A stretch of DNA of 64,000 bases from an uncultured Treponema sp. (GCA_947165895.1 CAMVCB010000005.1:248001-312000); one strand, 5' to 3'. Shown: positions 24,981 to 34,877, counted from the stretch's first letter. Made by a program: numbers and translations. The notes: generated by a model not told the origin, from the letters alone.

Positions 24981-25730
24981 ATGGCACGTACACATTACAT
25001 TGCTGGAAACTGGAAGATGAACACTTCTAAAGCAGAAGCTGTTGCTTTGGCAAAAGACCTCGTTGAGCAGCTTAAAGGAAAAACTAACAAATTCATGATT
25101 GGTGTTCCTTTTGTTTACCTTGATGCAGTTGCTCAGGTTGTTAAGGGAAGCAACATCATTTTGGCAGCACAGGACTGTGCCGCAACAGATAACGGAGCTC
25201 ACACAGGTGAAGTTTCAACAACTATGCTTAAAGACATCGGATGTCAGGCTGTAATTCTTGGTCACTCAGAACGCCGCCACGAAATCGGTGAATCTGATGA
25301 ACTTATCAATAAAAAGGTTCGCAAGGCTCTTAATGACGGTCTTGAAGTTGATCTTTGTATCGGTGAACTTTTGAGCGAACGCGAAGCCGGAGAAGCTGAG
25401 CAGGTTTGTGCATTCCAGCTTTCAGCAGGTCTTGCAGGCGTTACAGAAGAGCAGATGAAGAAAGTAACAATCGCTTACGAACCGGTTTGGGCTATCGGTA
25501 CTGGTAAAACTGCAACTCCAGCTGATGCTCAGGCTATCCACAAGTTCATCCGCGGCTATATTGCAAAACTTTACAACCAGAAGGTTGCTGACGAAGTAAT
25601 CATCCAGTACGGTGGATCTATGAAAGCTTCTAACGCTCCAGAGCTTCTCGCACAGCCTGATATTGATGGCGGTTTGATTGGTGGTGCAAGTCTTAAAGCT
25701 GAAACATTCGTTCCTATTTGCGTACTTTAG
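24981..25730 (+). CDS. tpiA: Triosephosphate isomerase
   Basis: TpiA interconverts dihydroxyacetone phosphate and glyceraldehyde-3-phosphate in glycolysis. The 249-residue length is normal and the catalytic residues are present: Lys12 in GNWKMN, His95 in GHSERR, Glu167 in AYEPVWAIGTG. AAAGGAGA precedes ATG. Codon use is strongly biased, consistent with high expression. The 3' end is duplicated downstream (see 25710-25852), and three hairpins occupy its leader. Confidence 0.98.
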   Translation: MARTHYIAGNWKMNTSKAEAVALAKDLVEQLKGKTNKFMIGVPFVYLDAVAQVVKGSNIILAAQDCAATDNGAHTGEVSTTMLKDIGCQAVILGHSERRHEIGESDELINKKVRKALNDGLEVDLCIGELLSEREAGEAEQVCAFQLSAGLAGVTEEQMKKVTIAYEPVWAIGTGKTATPADAQAIHKFIRGYIAKLYNQKVADEVIIQYGGSMKASNAPELLAQPDIDGGLIGGASLKAETFVPICVL

Positions 25731-25852
25731 TTTACAACTGATGGACCCCTTTCGCAGGGGCGAAAGGGCAGGCTGCGTGAGTGCTCGCTCACTCGCACTC
25801 TTAGGGCAAATCGCAGCCTGTGTTCCAATCTGCGTACTTTAATTTATAATTG
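25710..25852 (+). repeat. Duplicated 3' end of tpiA flanking a hairpin insert
   Basis: The last seven codons of tpiA plus ten untranslated bases (25710-25740) recur at 25822-25852 with 26 of 31 identical. Both copies encode VPICVL-stop; the coding differences are CCT/CCA, ATT/ATC and TAG/TAA. The 81 bases between them hold CCCTTTCG/CGAAAGGG (25747-25768) and a larger stem CAGGCTGCG/CGCAGCCTG (25769-25777 with 25812-25820) enclosing GAGTGC/GCACTC. The remainder to 25990 holds a GCATT/AATGC hairpin and an AT-rich secG leader, with no gene. Confidence 0.8.
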
Positions 25853-25994
25853 CAGCGTACGTCCATCTGCAGGGCAATTTGCATTAAAAATGCCTTTACC
25901 CTGATATACCCCGCCATTGCATAATTGACTAAATCAAGCCTTTTCATTATCATTTACAAACTAATTTTAAAAACATTTTTTTTGGAGATATAAA

Positions 25995-26351
25995 ATGGGT
26001 ACTCTCGGCATTGTACTTTTAGTAGCATTTGTAATTGTTTGCGTTCTTCTGGTTCTTCTGGTTTCAATTCAGGACGATGGTGAAAACGGAATGGGCGGAC
26101 TTTTGGGCGGTCGCGGAACTGCGGCATTTGGTGCTCATTCGGCAAATATCCTTACAAAAACAACTTTCGTATTTGTAGTTTTGTTCTTCGGTCTTTCTCT
26201 GGGACTTGCTTTGATTAATAAAAAGCCTTCGGTTGCAAAAGACCTTGTTGCTCCTGCTGCCGTAGAAGAGGGTACAGAAGAAGCTCCTGCCGGTGAATGG
26301 TGGAAAACAGAAGAAAGTTCAGAAACTTCTTTGACAGAAACTGCAGAGTAA
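25995..26351 (+). CDS. secG: Preprotein translocase subunit SecG
   Basis: SecG is the small auxiliary subunit of the SecYEG channel. The 118-residue protein has two transmembrane segments (~4-24 and ~54-74) joined by the family's glycine-rich loop ('GENGMGGLLGGRGTAAFGAHSANILTKTT'), and an acidic Pro/Ala/Glu-rich C-terminal tail. TTGGAG precedes ATG. tpiA-secG adjacency is common in bacteria. Confidence 0.95.
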   Translation: MGTLGIVLLVAFVIVCVLLVLLVSIQDDGENGMGGLLGGRGTAAFGAHSANILTKTTFVFVVLFFGLSLGLALINKKPSVAKDLVAPAAVEEGTEEAPAGEWWKTEESSETSLTETAE

Positions 26352-26391
26352 TGTTTTTATAACATTTTGATATAATTTTATGATATTTTGA

Positions 26392-26419
26392 TTGAAAAAT
26401 CAAAAATCGGGTTTATAAT
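26392..26419 (+). promoter_or_regulatory. Promoter of the ptsN/V-ATPase operon
   Basis: TTGAAA (26392-26397), a 16-base spacer and TATAAT (26414-26419) form a near-consensus sigma-70 promoter. Predicted transcription starts near 26426, inside the hairpin that follows, about 85 bases before ptsN. Confidence 0.65.
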
Positions 26420-26420
26420 A

Positions 26421-26460
26421 GTTCAGTAGATGCTGTTTGCATTTGCTGAACTTTTTTTTT
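26421..26460 (+). terminator. Terminator behind secG
   Basis: GTTCAGTAGATGC pairs with GCATTTGCTGAAC (13 bp, two G-T pairs, 5-nt loop), followed by nine T. It would stop secG transcripts. Because the promoter at 26392-26419 starts inside it, the new transcript lacks part of the 5' arm and so would not be terminated (inference). Downstream, TTATCATTT and AAAGTGATAA form another weak stem before the ptsN ribosome-binding site. Confidence 0.8.
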
Positions 26461-26510
26461 ATCATTTCGCATTTACGAAGTGAGCGGAGAAAAGTGATAA
26501 GAAGGTTTTT

Positions 26511-26978
26511 ATGCTTACTGATTACATTACGCCTGCGGACATCAAGCTGAATCTTGAAAGCACTGACAGGGAAGAGGCTTTTGCCGAGCTTACCGAGCTT
26601 CTTGTAAAAAAATCTCCTGGAATTAACCGGACTCAGGTTATAAATGCCCTTATTGAACGCGAAAATAAATGTTCAACCGCCGTATTCCCTATGGTGGCGG
26701 TTCCTCATGCCGTCTGCGAATCTGCAAAGGAAACAGGTATTGTTATTGGTGTAAGCCGTGAAGGAATTGAATTTGAACCTGTTGAATCGTCAGACAGACT
26801 GTGTCCTGTCGTAAATATCATCTTTCAGATTGTTTTTGAAAAAGATAACACTGATTCTCACCTGAATATTTTACGGGATATTCTTTTTGTGGTCAGTAAA
26901 CCGGAATTTCATCAGAGAGTCCTGAATGCTCAGACACAGCAGGAACTTTATGACCTTCTTGTTGAGCTTGAAAATTAA
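26511..26978 (+). CDS. ptsN: PtsN-like EIIA(Ntr) phosphocarrier
   Basis: This 155-residue single-domain protein of the PTS fructose/mannitol EIIA fold is, by length and sequence, closest to the nitrogen-PTS type. The phospho-acceptor site is intact (His66 in 'FPMVAVPHAVCESAKETGI'). EIIA-Ntr proteins regulate other proteins, such as potassium channels and kinases, according to their phosphorylation state rather than carrying sugar. It is the first gene of the V-ATPase operon, 18 bases before the next gene, suggesting that PTS phosphorylation may influence the ATPase or its ion gradient (inference). Confidence 0.92.
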   Translation: MLTDYITPADIKLNLESTDREEAFAELTELLVKKSPGINRTQVINALIERENKCSTAVFPMVAVPHAVCESAKETGIVIGVSREGIEFEPVESSDRLCPVVNIIFQIVFEKDNTDSHLNILRDILFVVSKPEFHQRVLNAQTQQELYDLLVELEN

Positions 26979-26996
26979 TATTTTGGAGGGAAAGTA

Positions 26997-27317
26997 ATGG
27001 CTGATGAAAAAGATGAACTTAAAATGATTAATCACCTGCTTGATGTTGAAAAAGAGGCTAATGTCCTTATCAGTCAGGCAATGGAAGAGGCAGCAAAAAA
27101 GACAAGTGAGGCCCGTGCCAAGTTCAATGAAGAATATAAACAGAAGATAGATGCAATCATCGAAGAACTTAAAAATAAATATGAAGCTTCGGTAAAAGAA
27201 GTTTCTGATGATCATGCAAATCAGATTCAGAAGTTTGAGAAATCGCTGGATGCAAAGGAAGAGCATTACGGTGATTTTAAGCAGCTTTTAGACAGGCTTT
27301 TGCTGGAGAAGAATTAG
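26997..27317 (+). CDS. V-type ATPase peripheral-stalk-like coiled-coil protein
   Basis: This 106-residue, highly charged, all-helical protein has heptad-like Ala/Lys/Glu repeats ('MEEAAKKTSEARAKFNEEYKQKIDAIIEELKNKYEASVKEV'). It matches the G/H-type peripheral stalk partner of subunit E in size, composition and operon position. GGAGG precedes ATG. The family cannot be confirmed without a profile search, because such coiled coils diverge fast. Confidence 0.75.
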   Translation: MADEKDELKMINHLLDVEKEANVLISQAMEEAAKKTSEARAKFNEEYKQKIDAIIEELKNKYEASVKEVSDDHANQIQKFEKSLDAKEEHYGDFKQLLDRLLLEKN

Positions 27318-27331
27318 GCCTTAATAGTATT

Positions 27332-28348
27332 ATGGATAATTCTGCAGCAAAATCTTACATTTATGCAAAAGCAAGCGGTCTTATCGGAAAGTCTTTTACC
27401 GGTGAACGCACATCTCTTCTTTTTAATGTAAAGACCATGGGCCAACTGTGGACTCTGATTTTTAACAGTCAGCCGCCCCTGCTTCCCGAGGTTCTTCTTG
27501 CCCGTCAGATAGAAGACCAGGCTTTTAAAAATCTTATGAGCCAGTATGTGTATTTTCTCAATCAGTTTGATAAGAGACAGAAGATTCTGGAGCTTCCCCT
27601 TAAGATTTTTGATGCTGACAATTTAAAGACTGTAGGTGCTGCCCTTTGTGCCGGTGAAAAAGACTGCCCTCCGCTGAATGATCTGGGAGCTTTTTCTCAG
27701 TTTAATTTTAAAGCCTGGCCTGATATTGCAAAAATCACGGAAGGCTCTGATTACAGCTGGTATAACAGCGTTCCGGATATTCACGAACAGCAGAAAAACG
27801 ACTATCACATCGATATTCAGATGGTAAAAAGCTTCTGGAAGGAGCTTCATACCCTTTCCGGTGATGATTTTACAATCCTGATTAATCTTTTTAAAACAGA
27901 ATACACCTTAAAAAATATTGTCTGGGCTTTAAGACTGAAGATTAACTATCAGATGTCAAAAGAAGAAATAATTCAGAATTTGATTTATGTAAGTGACGCC
28001 CCGACTAAGGAAGATCCGATTGCGGCTCCGGCACTTGCAATCCTTGATAAGGAAACTGATGTCTGGGAAGACTGGGCAAACTGGCGTTATGCCTCCCTGC
28101 TGAATCCTCATACTGCCGGCGAAATCTGGAGCCTTGATCCAAGCTGGATTGAAGAGAAGGGCAGAATCAAGTTTACCAAAATGGCCCGCCTTGCTTTCCA
28201 TCAGAATCCTATGTCGCTTTCATCAATAATCGGCTGGTTTAAGGTAAAGTCCTTCGAACTCAGCTGCATAAGAACGGCAGTAGAAAGTCTCAGGCTTGGC
28301 ATTTCAAATCAGGAAGCAATGAATACAGTGGGAATTATAGAGAGGTAA
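27332..28348 (+). CDS. atpC: V-type ATPase subunit C (AC39/d family)
   Basis: This 338-residue, mostly helical protein begins 'AAKSYIYAKASGLIGKSFTGERTSLLFN', the typical opening of the archaeal/bacterial subunit C family, which caps the rotor ring and couples it to the central stalk. Repeated 'L..L....~W......L..' patterns continue through the protein, and its place directly before subunit I fits. Shine-Dalgarno complementarity is weak. Confidence 0.85.
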   Translation: MDNSAAKSYIYAKASGLIGKSFTGERTSLLFNVKTMGQLWTLIFNSQPPLLPEVLLARQIEDQAFKNLMSQYVYFLNQFDKRQKILELPLKIFDADNLKTVGAALCAGEKDCPPLNDLGAFSQFNFKAWPDIAKITEGSDYSWYNSVPDIHEQQKNDYHIDIQMVKSFWKELHTLSGDDFTILINLFKTEYTLKNIVWALRLKINYQMSKEEIIQNLIYVSDAPTKEDPIAAPALAILDKETDVWEDWANWRYASLLNPHTAGEIWSLDPSWIEEKGRIKFTKMARLAFHQNPMSLSSIIGWFKVKSFELSCIRTAVESLRLGISNQEAMNTVGIIER

Positions 28349-28350
28349 GT

Positions 28351-30339
28351 ATGGCAAGAACGGCACGAATGAGTCTGATAGAGCTGATGGTTCTCAAACA
28401 GGATGTGTACACGGTCCTTGAATATATAGGAAAAAAAGGTACTTTTCAGTTTCAGTCAAAAAAATATTCTGAAGCAAAAAATGAATCTGAAGCTGACTCA
28501 ATTTTGAATTTTGACGTTCAGTATTACAATGAAATAAAAAATGCCTGCACAAGCCTTGGCTTTACAGATTTCCCTGATGACCTTTCTGATTATAATGCGC
28601 CCGGTGAAGATGACCGCGAGGACGCAAAAAAATTCCTTATAGCATATAATGAGCTGCAGAAACGCTTTTCAGAAGCGGCAGAAAATCTTGAAAAATCTGC
28701 AGAAGCCTACAAAGAGGCAATGGCTTTTTCAAACCTGAAGGTTTCATATTCAGAACTGGAAAGTCTTTCTTTTATCAGCCTTAAGCTGGGAAAAATCCCG
28801 GTAGAAAATTATGATGATTTAAGGGATTCCCTTCTTGATAACGCGGTTCTTGTTCCTCTTGGCAATGACCATTCCCGCGTTCTTGTTGCTTCTTCTAAAA
28901 AAGGCCGTTTTGCCGCAGAAACTGTCCTTAAAGAATACGGCTTTGTTCCGCTGGAAATCCCTTCTGACTTTAAAGGGGTTCCGGAAGATATGCTGATTGG
29001 CCTCCGCCGCAATAAGGAAGAGGCTGAAGAGCTCATGAAAACGCTGGAGGTTGAAAAAGCTAACTTTATTGAAGCTCACGCCCAGATTATCAAGCGTCTT
29101 ATAGGAAATTTTGCAATTGGAATGCAGATTTCCCGCGTAGAATCAACCCTGCAGTCAACAGAGCTTGTTTACCGCATTACGGGCTGGGTTCCTGAAACAG
29201 AATTTGAAACCTACATGCACGATCTTGATGAAATCACCGAAAACCGCATAGCAATCCGTAAATATAATCCGCTTGAGGTTCCTTCGGTTATCAGCGGAAA
29301 AGAGCAGGTTCCGGTAAAGCTTGAACACGGAAAATTCGTAAAGAGCTTTGAAAGGATGATTTTCAGCTATGGCTCTCCTTTGTACGGAACAATCGACCCG
29401 ACTCCTTTTGTAGCCGTTTTCTTTACAATCCTTTTTGGTATCATGTTCGGCGACTGCGGTCAGGGACTTGTTTTCCTTATTGCGGGAATTTTAATGGCTC
29501 TGAATGTAATAAAGGTCGGCGGCTGGAACAAATTTGCCCCGATTTTTATGGCAATCGGTATTACAAGTACGATTATGGGTCTTCTTACAGGCGAGTTTTT
29601 CTCGGATGAAAAGCTGCTTGAACCTTTTGCCATGTGGGTAACAGGTCTTTTCGGAACCCCTCATGCTCCGATTATAAAAATGATGCCTTCCAACGACCCG
29701 GCTTCCATTGTTGCAATGTTCAGCGTCTTTGGCGTTGCGGTCGGAATTGGTTTTGTAATCAATACAATCGGACTTTTGATTAATATTGTAAATAATTTGC
29801 TTTTGAAGCGTTATGATGAGGCTTTATTTGGTAAAAACGGCCTTGCCGGCGCCTGCTTCTTCTGGTATGTGATTGTGATGGTTATCCGTATTGCGGCCTT
29901 CCATCACGTAATTGCCTTGTATGACTGGATTGTCATTGCCGTTACTCTCTTTTTTGCCGCCTTCGCAAGTCCTTTTGAGCGTGCAATGCGTCATGAAAAG
30001 CCTCTGCTGGAAAACGGCTTTGGCACCTATCTTATCAGCGGTCTTGTAGAACTGATTGAAGTAATTTCGGGCTATCTTTCTAATACTGTAAGCTTTGTCC
30101 GTGTAGGAGCCTTTGCACTTTCTCATGCCGTTCTGGACTTTTTGATTCTGACTCTTACCGAGCTTTGCGGTGGGGCAGGCGGTCTTGCAATCCTTATTGC
30201 GGGAAATGCAATTATTATTGTACTTGAGGGAATGATTGTTGCAATTCAGGTAATCCGATTGCAGTATTATGAGTTCTTCTCAAAGTTCTTCCATGAAACA
30301 GGAAGGGAATTCAAGCCTTTCGTTTTCAAATGTGAATAG
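28351..30339 (+). CDS. atpI: V-type ATPase subunit I (a subunit)
   Basis: This 662-residue membrane subunit provides the ion half-channels. Residues 1-~340 form the cytoplasmic coiled-coil arm; residues ~345-650 contain seven or eight transmembrane helices ('FVAVFFTILFGIMFGDCGQGLVFLIAGILMAL' and so on). The conserved 'ISGLVELIEVISGYLSNTVSFVRVGAFALSHAVL' contains the essential Arg that faces the rotor Glu. The start follows GAGG, two bases behind subunit C. Confidence 0.96.
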   Translation: MARTARMSLIELMVLKQDVYTVLEYIGKKGTFQFQSKKYSEAKNESEADSILNFDVQYYNEIKNACTSLGFTDFPDDLSDYNAPGEDDREDAKKFLIAYNELQKRFSEAAENLEKSAEAYKEAMAFSNLKVSYSELESLSFISLKLGKIPVENYDDLRDSLLDNAVLVPLGNDHSRVLVASSKKGRFAAETVLKEYGFVPLEIPSDFKGVPEDMLIGLRRNKEEAEELMKTLEVEKANFIEAHAQIIKRLIGNFAIGMQISRVESTLQSTELVYRITGWVPETEFETYMHDLDEITENRIAIRKYNPLEVPSVISGKEQVPVKLEHGKFVKSFERMIFSYGSPLYGTIDPTPFVAVFFTILFGIMFGDCGQGLVFLIAGILMALNVIKVGGWNKFAPIFMAIGITSTIMGLLTGEFFSDEKLLEPFAMWVTGLFGTPHAPIIKMMPSNDPASIVAMFSVFGVAVGIGFVINTIGLLINIVNNLLLKRYDEALFGKNGLAGACFFWYVIVMVIRIAAFHHVIALYDWIVIAVTLFFAAFASPFERAMRHEKPLLENGFGTYLISGLVELIEVISGYLSNTVSFVRVGAFALSHAVLDFLILTLTELCGGAGGLAILIAGNAIIIVLEGMIVAIQVIRLQYYEFFSKFFHETGREFKPFVFKCE

Positions 30340-30386
30340 GATTTCTGCGGAGTGCAGAAATGACTAAATATATTAGGAGCGTTTTT

Positions 30387-30704
30387 ATGAAAAAGAAGAT
30401 TTTTGCTTTTTTAACAGTTTTCTCAATTATGGGAGTAGCTTTGTTTGCAGAAGAGGCAGATGGAGCTGAAGCAGCAAAGGCTGCCGGATTCCTGGCTGGC
30501 GGCGTAAAGTACATCGCTGCCGCTGTAGCCGTAGGACTTGCATGTATTGCCGGTGGCATGGCTGTAGGAAAAATCGGTTCGGCTGCTATGGGTGCAATGA
30601 GCGAAAATCCTGAACTTTCGGGAAAGGCACTTCCTTTTGTAGGACTTGCAGAAGGTATCTGTCTCTGGGGAATGCTTGTTGCCGTTTTGATTTTGATTCT
30701 GTAG
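30387..30704 (+). CDS. atpK: V-type ATPase subunit K (rotor ring)
   Basis: This proteolipid forms the c-ring. I start it at ATG 30387 (AGGAGC nine bases upstream) rather than the in-frame ATG at 30360, giving 105 residues: an N-terminal signal-like helix ('FAFLTVFSIMGVALFAEE'), then only two core helices. The ion-carrying carboxylate is Glu89 ('FVGLAEGICLWG'). A two-helix ring subunit with one Glu resembles F/A-type c subunits rather than the four-helix eukaryotic or Enterococcus type. Gln and Ser/Thr ligands of sodium-binding rings are not evident, which hints at proton coupling. Confidence 0.92.
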   Translation: MKKKIFAFLTVFSIMGVALFAEEADGAEAAKAAGFLAGGVKYIAAAVAVGLACIAGGMAVGKIGSAAMGAMSENPELSGKALPFVGLAEGICLWGMLVAVLILIL

Positions 30705-30717
30705 AAGCTTTAAACAG

Positions 30718-31050
30718 ATGAAATTTTACATAATCGGCGAACGGGAACTCGTTCTTGCCTTCAAACTGACTGGAGTTGACGGAACAATTGCAGAAAACCG
30801 TAATGACGTTCTTGAGGCATTTAATCGTGTCACGGGAAAGGGCGGTATTGCAAACGTTCCTTCCGGCGAAATTCCAAAGGTTTTAATCCTTACGGAAAGC
30901 GCTGCCAGTCAGATTGAAGAGGAAGAAATTGAGTGGCAGAAAACAGGAAAATTTCCTCTTATTGTAGAAATTCCGGCTTTGAACGGACATGTAAAAGGAA
31001 GAAAACTTCTTAGTGATGCAATCAAGCAGGCTGTGGGAGTTGAGATTTAA
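30718..31050 (+). CDS. atpF: V-type ATPase subunit F
   Basis: This 110-residue central-stalk subunit begins MKFYIIGERELVLAFKLTGVDG, matching the family opening (ViGd.e.v.gFrLaGv.g). Its Rossmann-like fold and flexible C terminus ('PALNGHVKGRKLLSDAIKQAVGVEI') regulate catalysis in the family. It lies 13 bases behind subunit K. Confidence 0.93.
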   Translation: MKFYIIGERELVLAFKLTGVDGTIAENRNDVLEAFNRVTGKGGIANVPSGEIPKVLILTESAASQIEEEEIEWQKTGKFPLIVEIPALNGHVKGRKLLSDAIKQAVGVEI

Positions 31051-31076
31051 TTTTACTCATTTTGGCAGGTTTTTAG

Positions 31077-31712
31077 ATGGAAGAATTAAGATCGACAGAG
31101 ATTCTGGATAGAGAAATTCAGTCTGACGCAAGAAAAAAAGCAGAGAATATCCTCAAAAAAGCAGATAAGTCCTGTGAGGAAATTCTGAACTCTGTTGAAA
31201 AGACTATAGAAGAAGCCAGAAAAACAAAGGAAGATTTTTATAATAAAAAACTGGCCAGCTTCAAAAAAAATCAGGATTCTTCAATACCTCTCGAAAAACA
31301 GAGAATTGAGGTTTCTTTCGTTCAGAAATCAATTATAAAAAATATAAATAAATATCTCGAAGAACTGGGACAGGATAAGCGTATGGAACTGGTTTTTAAT
31401 CAGCTGGAAGAGAGAAAATCGCTTCTGGAAGGTAAAAAACTGAATGCCTGGGTTTATGGTTTTGAAGTTGACAAAATACAGAAAAAACTTTCAAAGCTCT
31501 TCGGAAAAAATCTTTTGAAATGCCAGCCGACTGAATTCGGACGCATTTCTGTAGAAGATGAGCTTATAGACAAGCAGGAAGGTGTCATTCTTGAAAGTGA
31601 TGATAAAAGCCTTAAGCTCCGCCTTACACTTTCGGAGCTGGTAAGCGGGCTTTTTGAAAATCACCGTGAAGAATTATGCGACGCTCTTTTTGGTAAGGGA
31701 GGTCTTGCATGA
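31077..31712 (+). CDS. atpE: V-type ATPase subunit E
   Basis: This 211-residue peripheral-stalk subunit has an N-terminal long charged helix (~1-85) and a C-terminal globular part (~90-211). Its stop codon overlaps the start of subunit A (ATGA at 31709-31712), indicating translational coupling. Sequence is divergent, but size, architecture and position match. Confidence 0.88.
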   Translation: MEELRSTEILDREIQSDARKKAENILKKADKSCEEILNSVEKTIEEARKTKEDFYNKKLASFKKNQDSSIPLEKQRIEVSFVQKSIIKNINKYLEELGQDKRMELVFNQLEERKSLLEGKKLNAWVYGFEVDKIQKKLSKLFGKNLLKCQPTEFGRISVEDELIDKQEGVILESDDKSLKLRLTLSELVSGLFENHREELCDALFGKGGLA

Positions 31713-33484
31713 TAGAAGGAAAAATTACCCGAGTTTCCGGACCTATCGTCTATGCGGAAGGTCTTGACGGCTGCGGACTTTATGATGTTGTTGATGTCGG
31801 AGAAAAACGCTTAATCGGCGAAATCATCCGCCAGAATAAGGGAAATGCTACAATTCAGGTTTACGAGGAAGATACGGGCCTTCATCTTGGAGAAAAGGTT
31901 GTATGTACAGAACGTCCTCTTTCCTTACGACTGGGACCTGGTCTTGTAGGCAATATTTATGATGGTATTCAGCGTCCTCTTCAGGATATGTATGATGCTT
32001 CCGGGGCCTTTCTGCTTCCGGGCGAGCGTACAGAACCTCTGGATGTAAAAAAGGTCTGGCATTTTGATGCGGCAGAAGGCATTGAAAAAGGCTCTGCCAT
32101 AAAACCAGGTTTTGTTCTGGGTACTGTAAAGGAAACTGAATCAATTACCCAGAAAATTATGGTGCCGCCTGATGTGCGCGGCCGAAGCCTTAAAACATTT
32201 AAGGGCAGCGGCGACTACACGGTAGATGATGTAATTGCTACTACAGAATTTGATGAAGAAATCAGACTTTCCCACTACTGGGCTGTACGAAAGCCACGTC
32301 CTTATGCACAGAAGCTTGGCGTAAGCGAGCCTTTGATTACAGGTCAGCGAGTCATTGACGTGTTCTTCCCTCTTTCTAAGGGCGGCACGGCAGCAATCCC
32401 GGGCGGTTTCGGAACCGGGAAAACCATGACCCAGCACGCCATAGCAAAATGGTGTGATGCAGACCTTATTGTTTACATCGGCTGCGGGGAACGCGGTAAC
32501 GAAATGACAGAGGTTCTTTCAGAATTTCCTGAGCTTATTGACCCTAGAACAGGCCGCTCTATTATGGAGCGTACTATTTTGATTGCAAATACCTCAAATA
32601 TGCCGGTTGCGGCGCGCGAGGTTTCACTTTATTCAGGAATTACCCTGGCAGAATATTTCCGCGACATGGGAATGCACGTTGCAATTATGGCAGACTCCAC
32701 TTCGCGCTGGGCAGAGGCCTTGCGAGAGCTTTCGGGCCGAATGGAAGAAATGCCTGCGGAGGAAGGTTTCCCTGCATATCTTCCGACCCGCCTTGCTTCA
32801 TTCTACGAGCGGGCCGGCCGTGTAACCAGTCTTGAAGGACAGGAAGGAAGTGTTTCTATTATTGGTGCGGTTTCGCCTCCGGGCGGTGACTTTTCTGAGC
32901 CTGTTACCCAGCATACAAAGCGCTTTATCCGCTGCTTCTGGGCTCTTGACCGCGAGCTTGCAAATGCCCGTCACTATCCTGCAATCGGCTGGATTGATTC
33001 CTATTCAGAATATGCGGACGAAGTTAAAGACTGGTGGGAGCTTAATAATTCTTTGTGGCAGACACTTCGAATTGAAGCTATCAACCTGCTTAAAAACGAA
33101 AACCGCCTGCAGCAGATTGTCCGCCTGATTGGCCCTGATGCCCTTCCTGACAGCGAGCGTCTTGTCCTTAAGGTCGCCGACATGATAAAAAACGGATTTT
33201 TGCAGCAGAATGCCTATGACGATATTGATAAATACTGTTCGCCTGAAAAACAGATTGCCATTCTGGAACTGATTATGGACTACTTTAAGCTTGCCCTGGC
33301 CTGCATTAAAGCCGGTGCTCCGCTTGTAAAGGTTGCTTCTCTTCCGGTTTGTGATGAAATTGTCAGAATCAAGATGGTTTATCGCAATGATGAAATGGAT
33401 AAAATTGAAAAGGTTCGCGACAATCTTCATGCCCAGATTGGCGAAATAGAACGCACTTATTCGGTAAGAAATGCGAACGTTTAG
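31709..33484 (+). CDS. atpA: V-type ATPase catalytic subunit A
   Basis: This 591-residue catalytic subunit carries the Walker A motif '[13 protein letters not shown]' (~residue 233), the A-specific insert after the N-terminal beta barrel, the Walker B/switch region '[20 protein letters not shown]', and '[11 protein letters not shown]'. Length is normal. All catalytic motifs are intact, so the complex should hydrolyse or synthesise ATP. Confidence 0.98.
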   Translation: MIEGKITRVSGPIVYAEGLDGCGLYDVVDVGEKRLIGEIIRQNKGNATIQVYEEDTGLHLGEKVVCTERPLSLRLGPGLVGNIYDGIQRPLQDMYDASGAFLLPGERTEPLDVKKVWHFDAAEGIEKGSAIKPGFVLGTVKETESITQKIMVPPDVRGRSLKTFKGSGDYTVDDVIATTEFDEEIRLSHYWAVRKPRPYAQKLGVSEPLITGQRVIDVFFPLSKGGTAAIPGGFGTGKTMTQHAIAKWCDADLIVYIGCGERGNEMTEVLSEFPELIDPRTGRSIMERTILIANTSNMPVAAREVSLYSGITLAEYFRDMGMHVAIMADSTSRWAEALRELSGRMEEMPAEEGFPAYLPTRLASFYERAGRVTSLEGQEGSVSIIGAVSPPGGDFSEPVTQHTKRFIRCFWALDRELANARHYPAIGWIDSYSEYADEVKDWWELNNSLWQTLRIEAINLLKNENRLQQIVRLIGPDALPDSERLVLKVADMIKNGFLQQNAYDDIDKYCSPEKQIAILELIMDYFKLALACIKAGAPLVKVASLPVCDEIVRIKMVYRNDEMDKIEKVRDNLHAQIGEIERTYSVRNANV

Positions 33485-33500
33485 GCTGGAGGAATGAGAT

Positions 33501-34877
33501 ATGAAAGGTATTGAATACAGAGGCGTTACTTCCGTTGACGGACCTATTGTCATCCTTAAGCGAACGGAAAACGTTTTTTACAATGAAACTGTCTGCGTGC
33601 GCGACCGCAAGGGTGAAAAACGAATAGGTAAGATTGTAGATATAAATGAAAATGCAGTTGTCGTTCAGATTTTTGGTTCTACAACCGGACTGGATCTTGA
33701 TGAGACTTCTTTTGAATTCCTTGACCAGCCGCTGGAACTGCGTGTAGGAGACGGCCTTCTGGGACGCGTTTTCAACGGACTTGGTGAGCCGATTGACGGA
33801 TATCCTGCTATTGTTTCTGACAAAAAAATGAACGTAAACGGATTTCCTATCAATCCTTATGCCAGAATTTATCCGCGCGACTTTATTCAGACTGGAATTT
33901 CTGCAATTGACGGAATGAACTCTCTGGTTCGCGGTCAGAAGCTTCCGATTTTTTCTGGAAACGGACTTCCCCACAATAAGCTTGCGGCTCAGATTATCCG
34001 TCAGGCAAAGCTCCGCAACAGTGATGAAAAATTCGTAATGGTTTTTGCCGGAATGGGTATTAAATACGACGTTGCAAAATTCTTCGTAGACACTTTTGAG
34101 GCATCCGGCGTTTTGTCTAACGTAGTTATGTTCCAGAGCCTTGCCGATGCCCCTTCCATCGAGCGAATCATCACTCCGCGCTGTGCCCTTACCGCCGCAG
34201 AGTATCTTGCCTTTGAAAAAGGAATGCACGTACTTGTCGTTATGACAGATATGACTAACTACTGCGAGGCCCTGCGTGAGATTTCTACCACCCGCGGCGA
34301 AGTTCCTGGCCGTAAGGGCTATCCGGGATATCTTTATTCCGACCTTGCAGAGCTTTACGAGCGCGCCGGAAAAATCAAGGGCAGTGAAGGTTCAATCACT
34401 CAGATTCCAATCCTTACAATGCCTAACGATGATATTTCTCACCCGATTCCTGACCTTACCGGTTACATCACAGAAGGCCAGATTGTACTTGACCGCGAAA
34501 TGAGTCAGAAGGGACTTTATCCGCCTGTTTCGGGACTTCCGTCTCTTTCCCGCCTTATGAAAGACGGTATCGGCCCGGATATGACCCGCGAAGACCATGC
34601 CAATGTTTCCAGCCAGCTTTTTGCCTCTTACTCTAAGGTAAAATCAATCAGAAATCTTGCTGCAATCATTGGTGAAGAAGAGCTCAGTCCGCTTGACCGC
34701 CAGTATCTTAAGTTTGGCGACAGGCTGGAAAAGGAATTTTTTGGTCAGGATGAATTTGAAGACCGCACAATCGAACAGACTCTGGATCTGGGCTGGAAGC
34801 TGCTAAGCCAACTGCCTCGTGAAGAATTGACCCGAATTAAGCCTGAGTTTATTGAAAAATATTTAGGGGAAGAATAG
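33501..34877 (+). CDS. atpB: V-type ATPase subunit B
   Basis: This 458-residue non-catalytic nucleotide-binding subunit alternates with A in the hexamer. It lacks a canonical P-loop ('[21 protein letters not shown]' instead), as expected for B. '[12 protein letters not shown]' and '[20 protein letters not shown]' are family signatures. Its TAG overlaps the GTG start of subunit D by one base. Confidence 0.98.
   Translation: MKGIEYRGVTSVDGPIVILKRTENVFYNETVCVRDRKGEKRIGKIVDINENAVVVQIFGSTTGLDLDETSFEFLDQPLELRVGDGLLGRVFNGLGEPIDGYPAIVSDKKMNVNGFPINPYARIYPRDFIQTGISAIDGMNSLVRGQKLPIFSGNGLPHNKLAAQIIRQAKLRNSDEKFVMVFAGMGIKYDVAKFFVDTFEASGVLSNVVMFQSLADAPSIERIITPRCALTAAEYLAFEKGMHVLVVMTDMTNYCEALREISTTRGEVPGRKGYPGYLYSDLAELYERAGKIKGSEGSITQIPILTMPNDDISHPIPDLTGYITEGQIVLDREMSQKGLYPPVSGLPSLSRLMKDGIGPDMTREDHANVSSQLFASYSKVKSIRNLAAIIGEEELSPLDRQYLKFGDRLEKEFFGQDEFEDRTIEQTLDLGWKLLSQLPREELTRIKPEFIEKYLGEE

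Noticed and set aside
30360..30386. Earlier start of ATPase subunit K at 30360
   Set aside because: AGGAGC is correctly spaced for the ATG at 30387, which also begins a proper signal-like helix.
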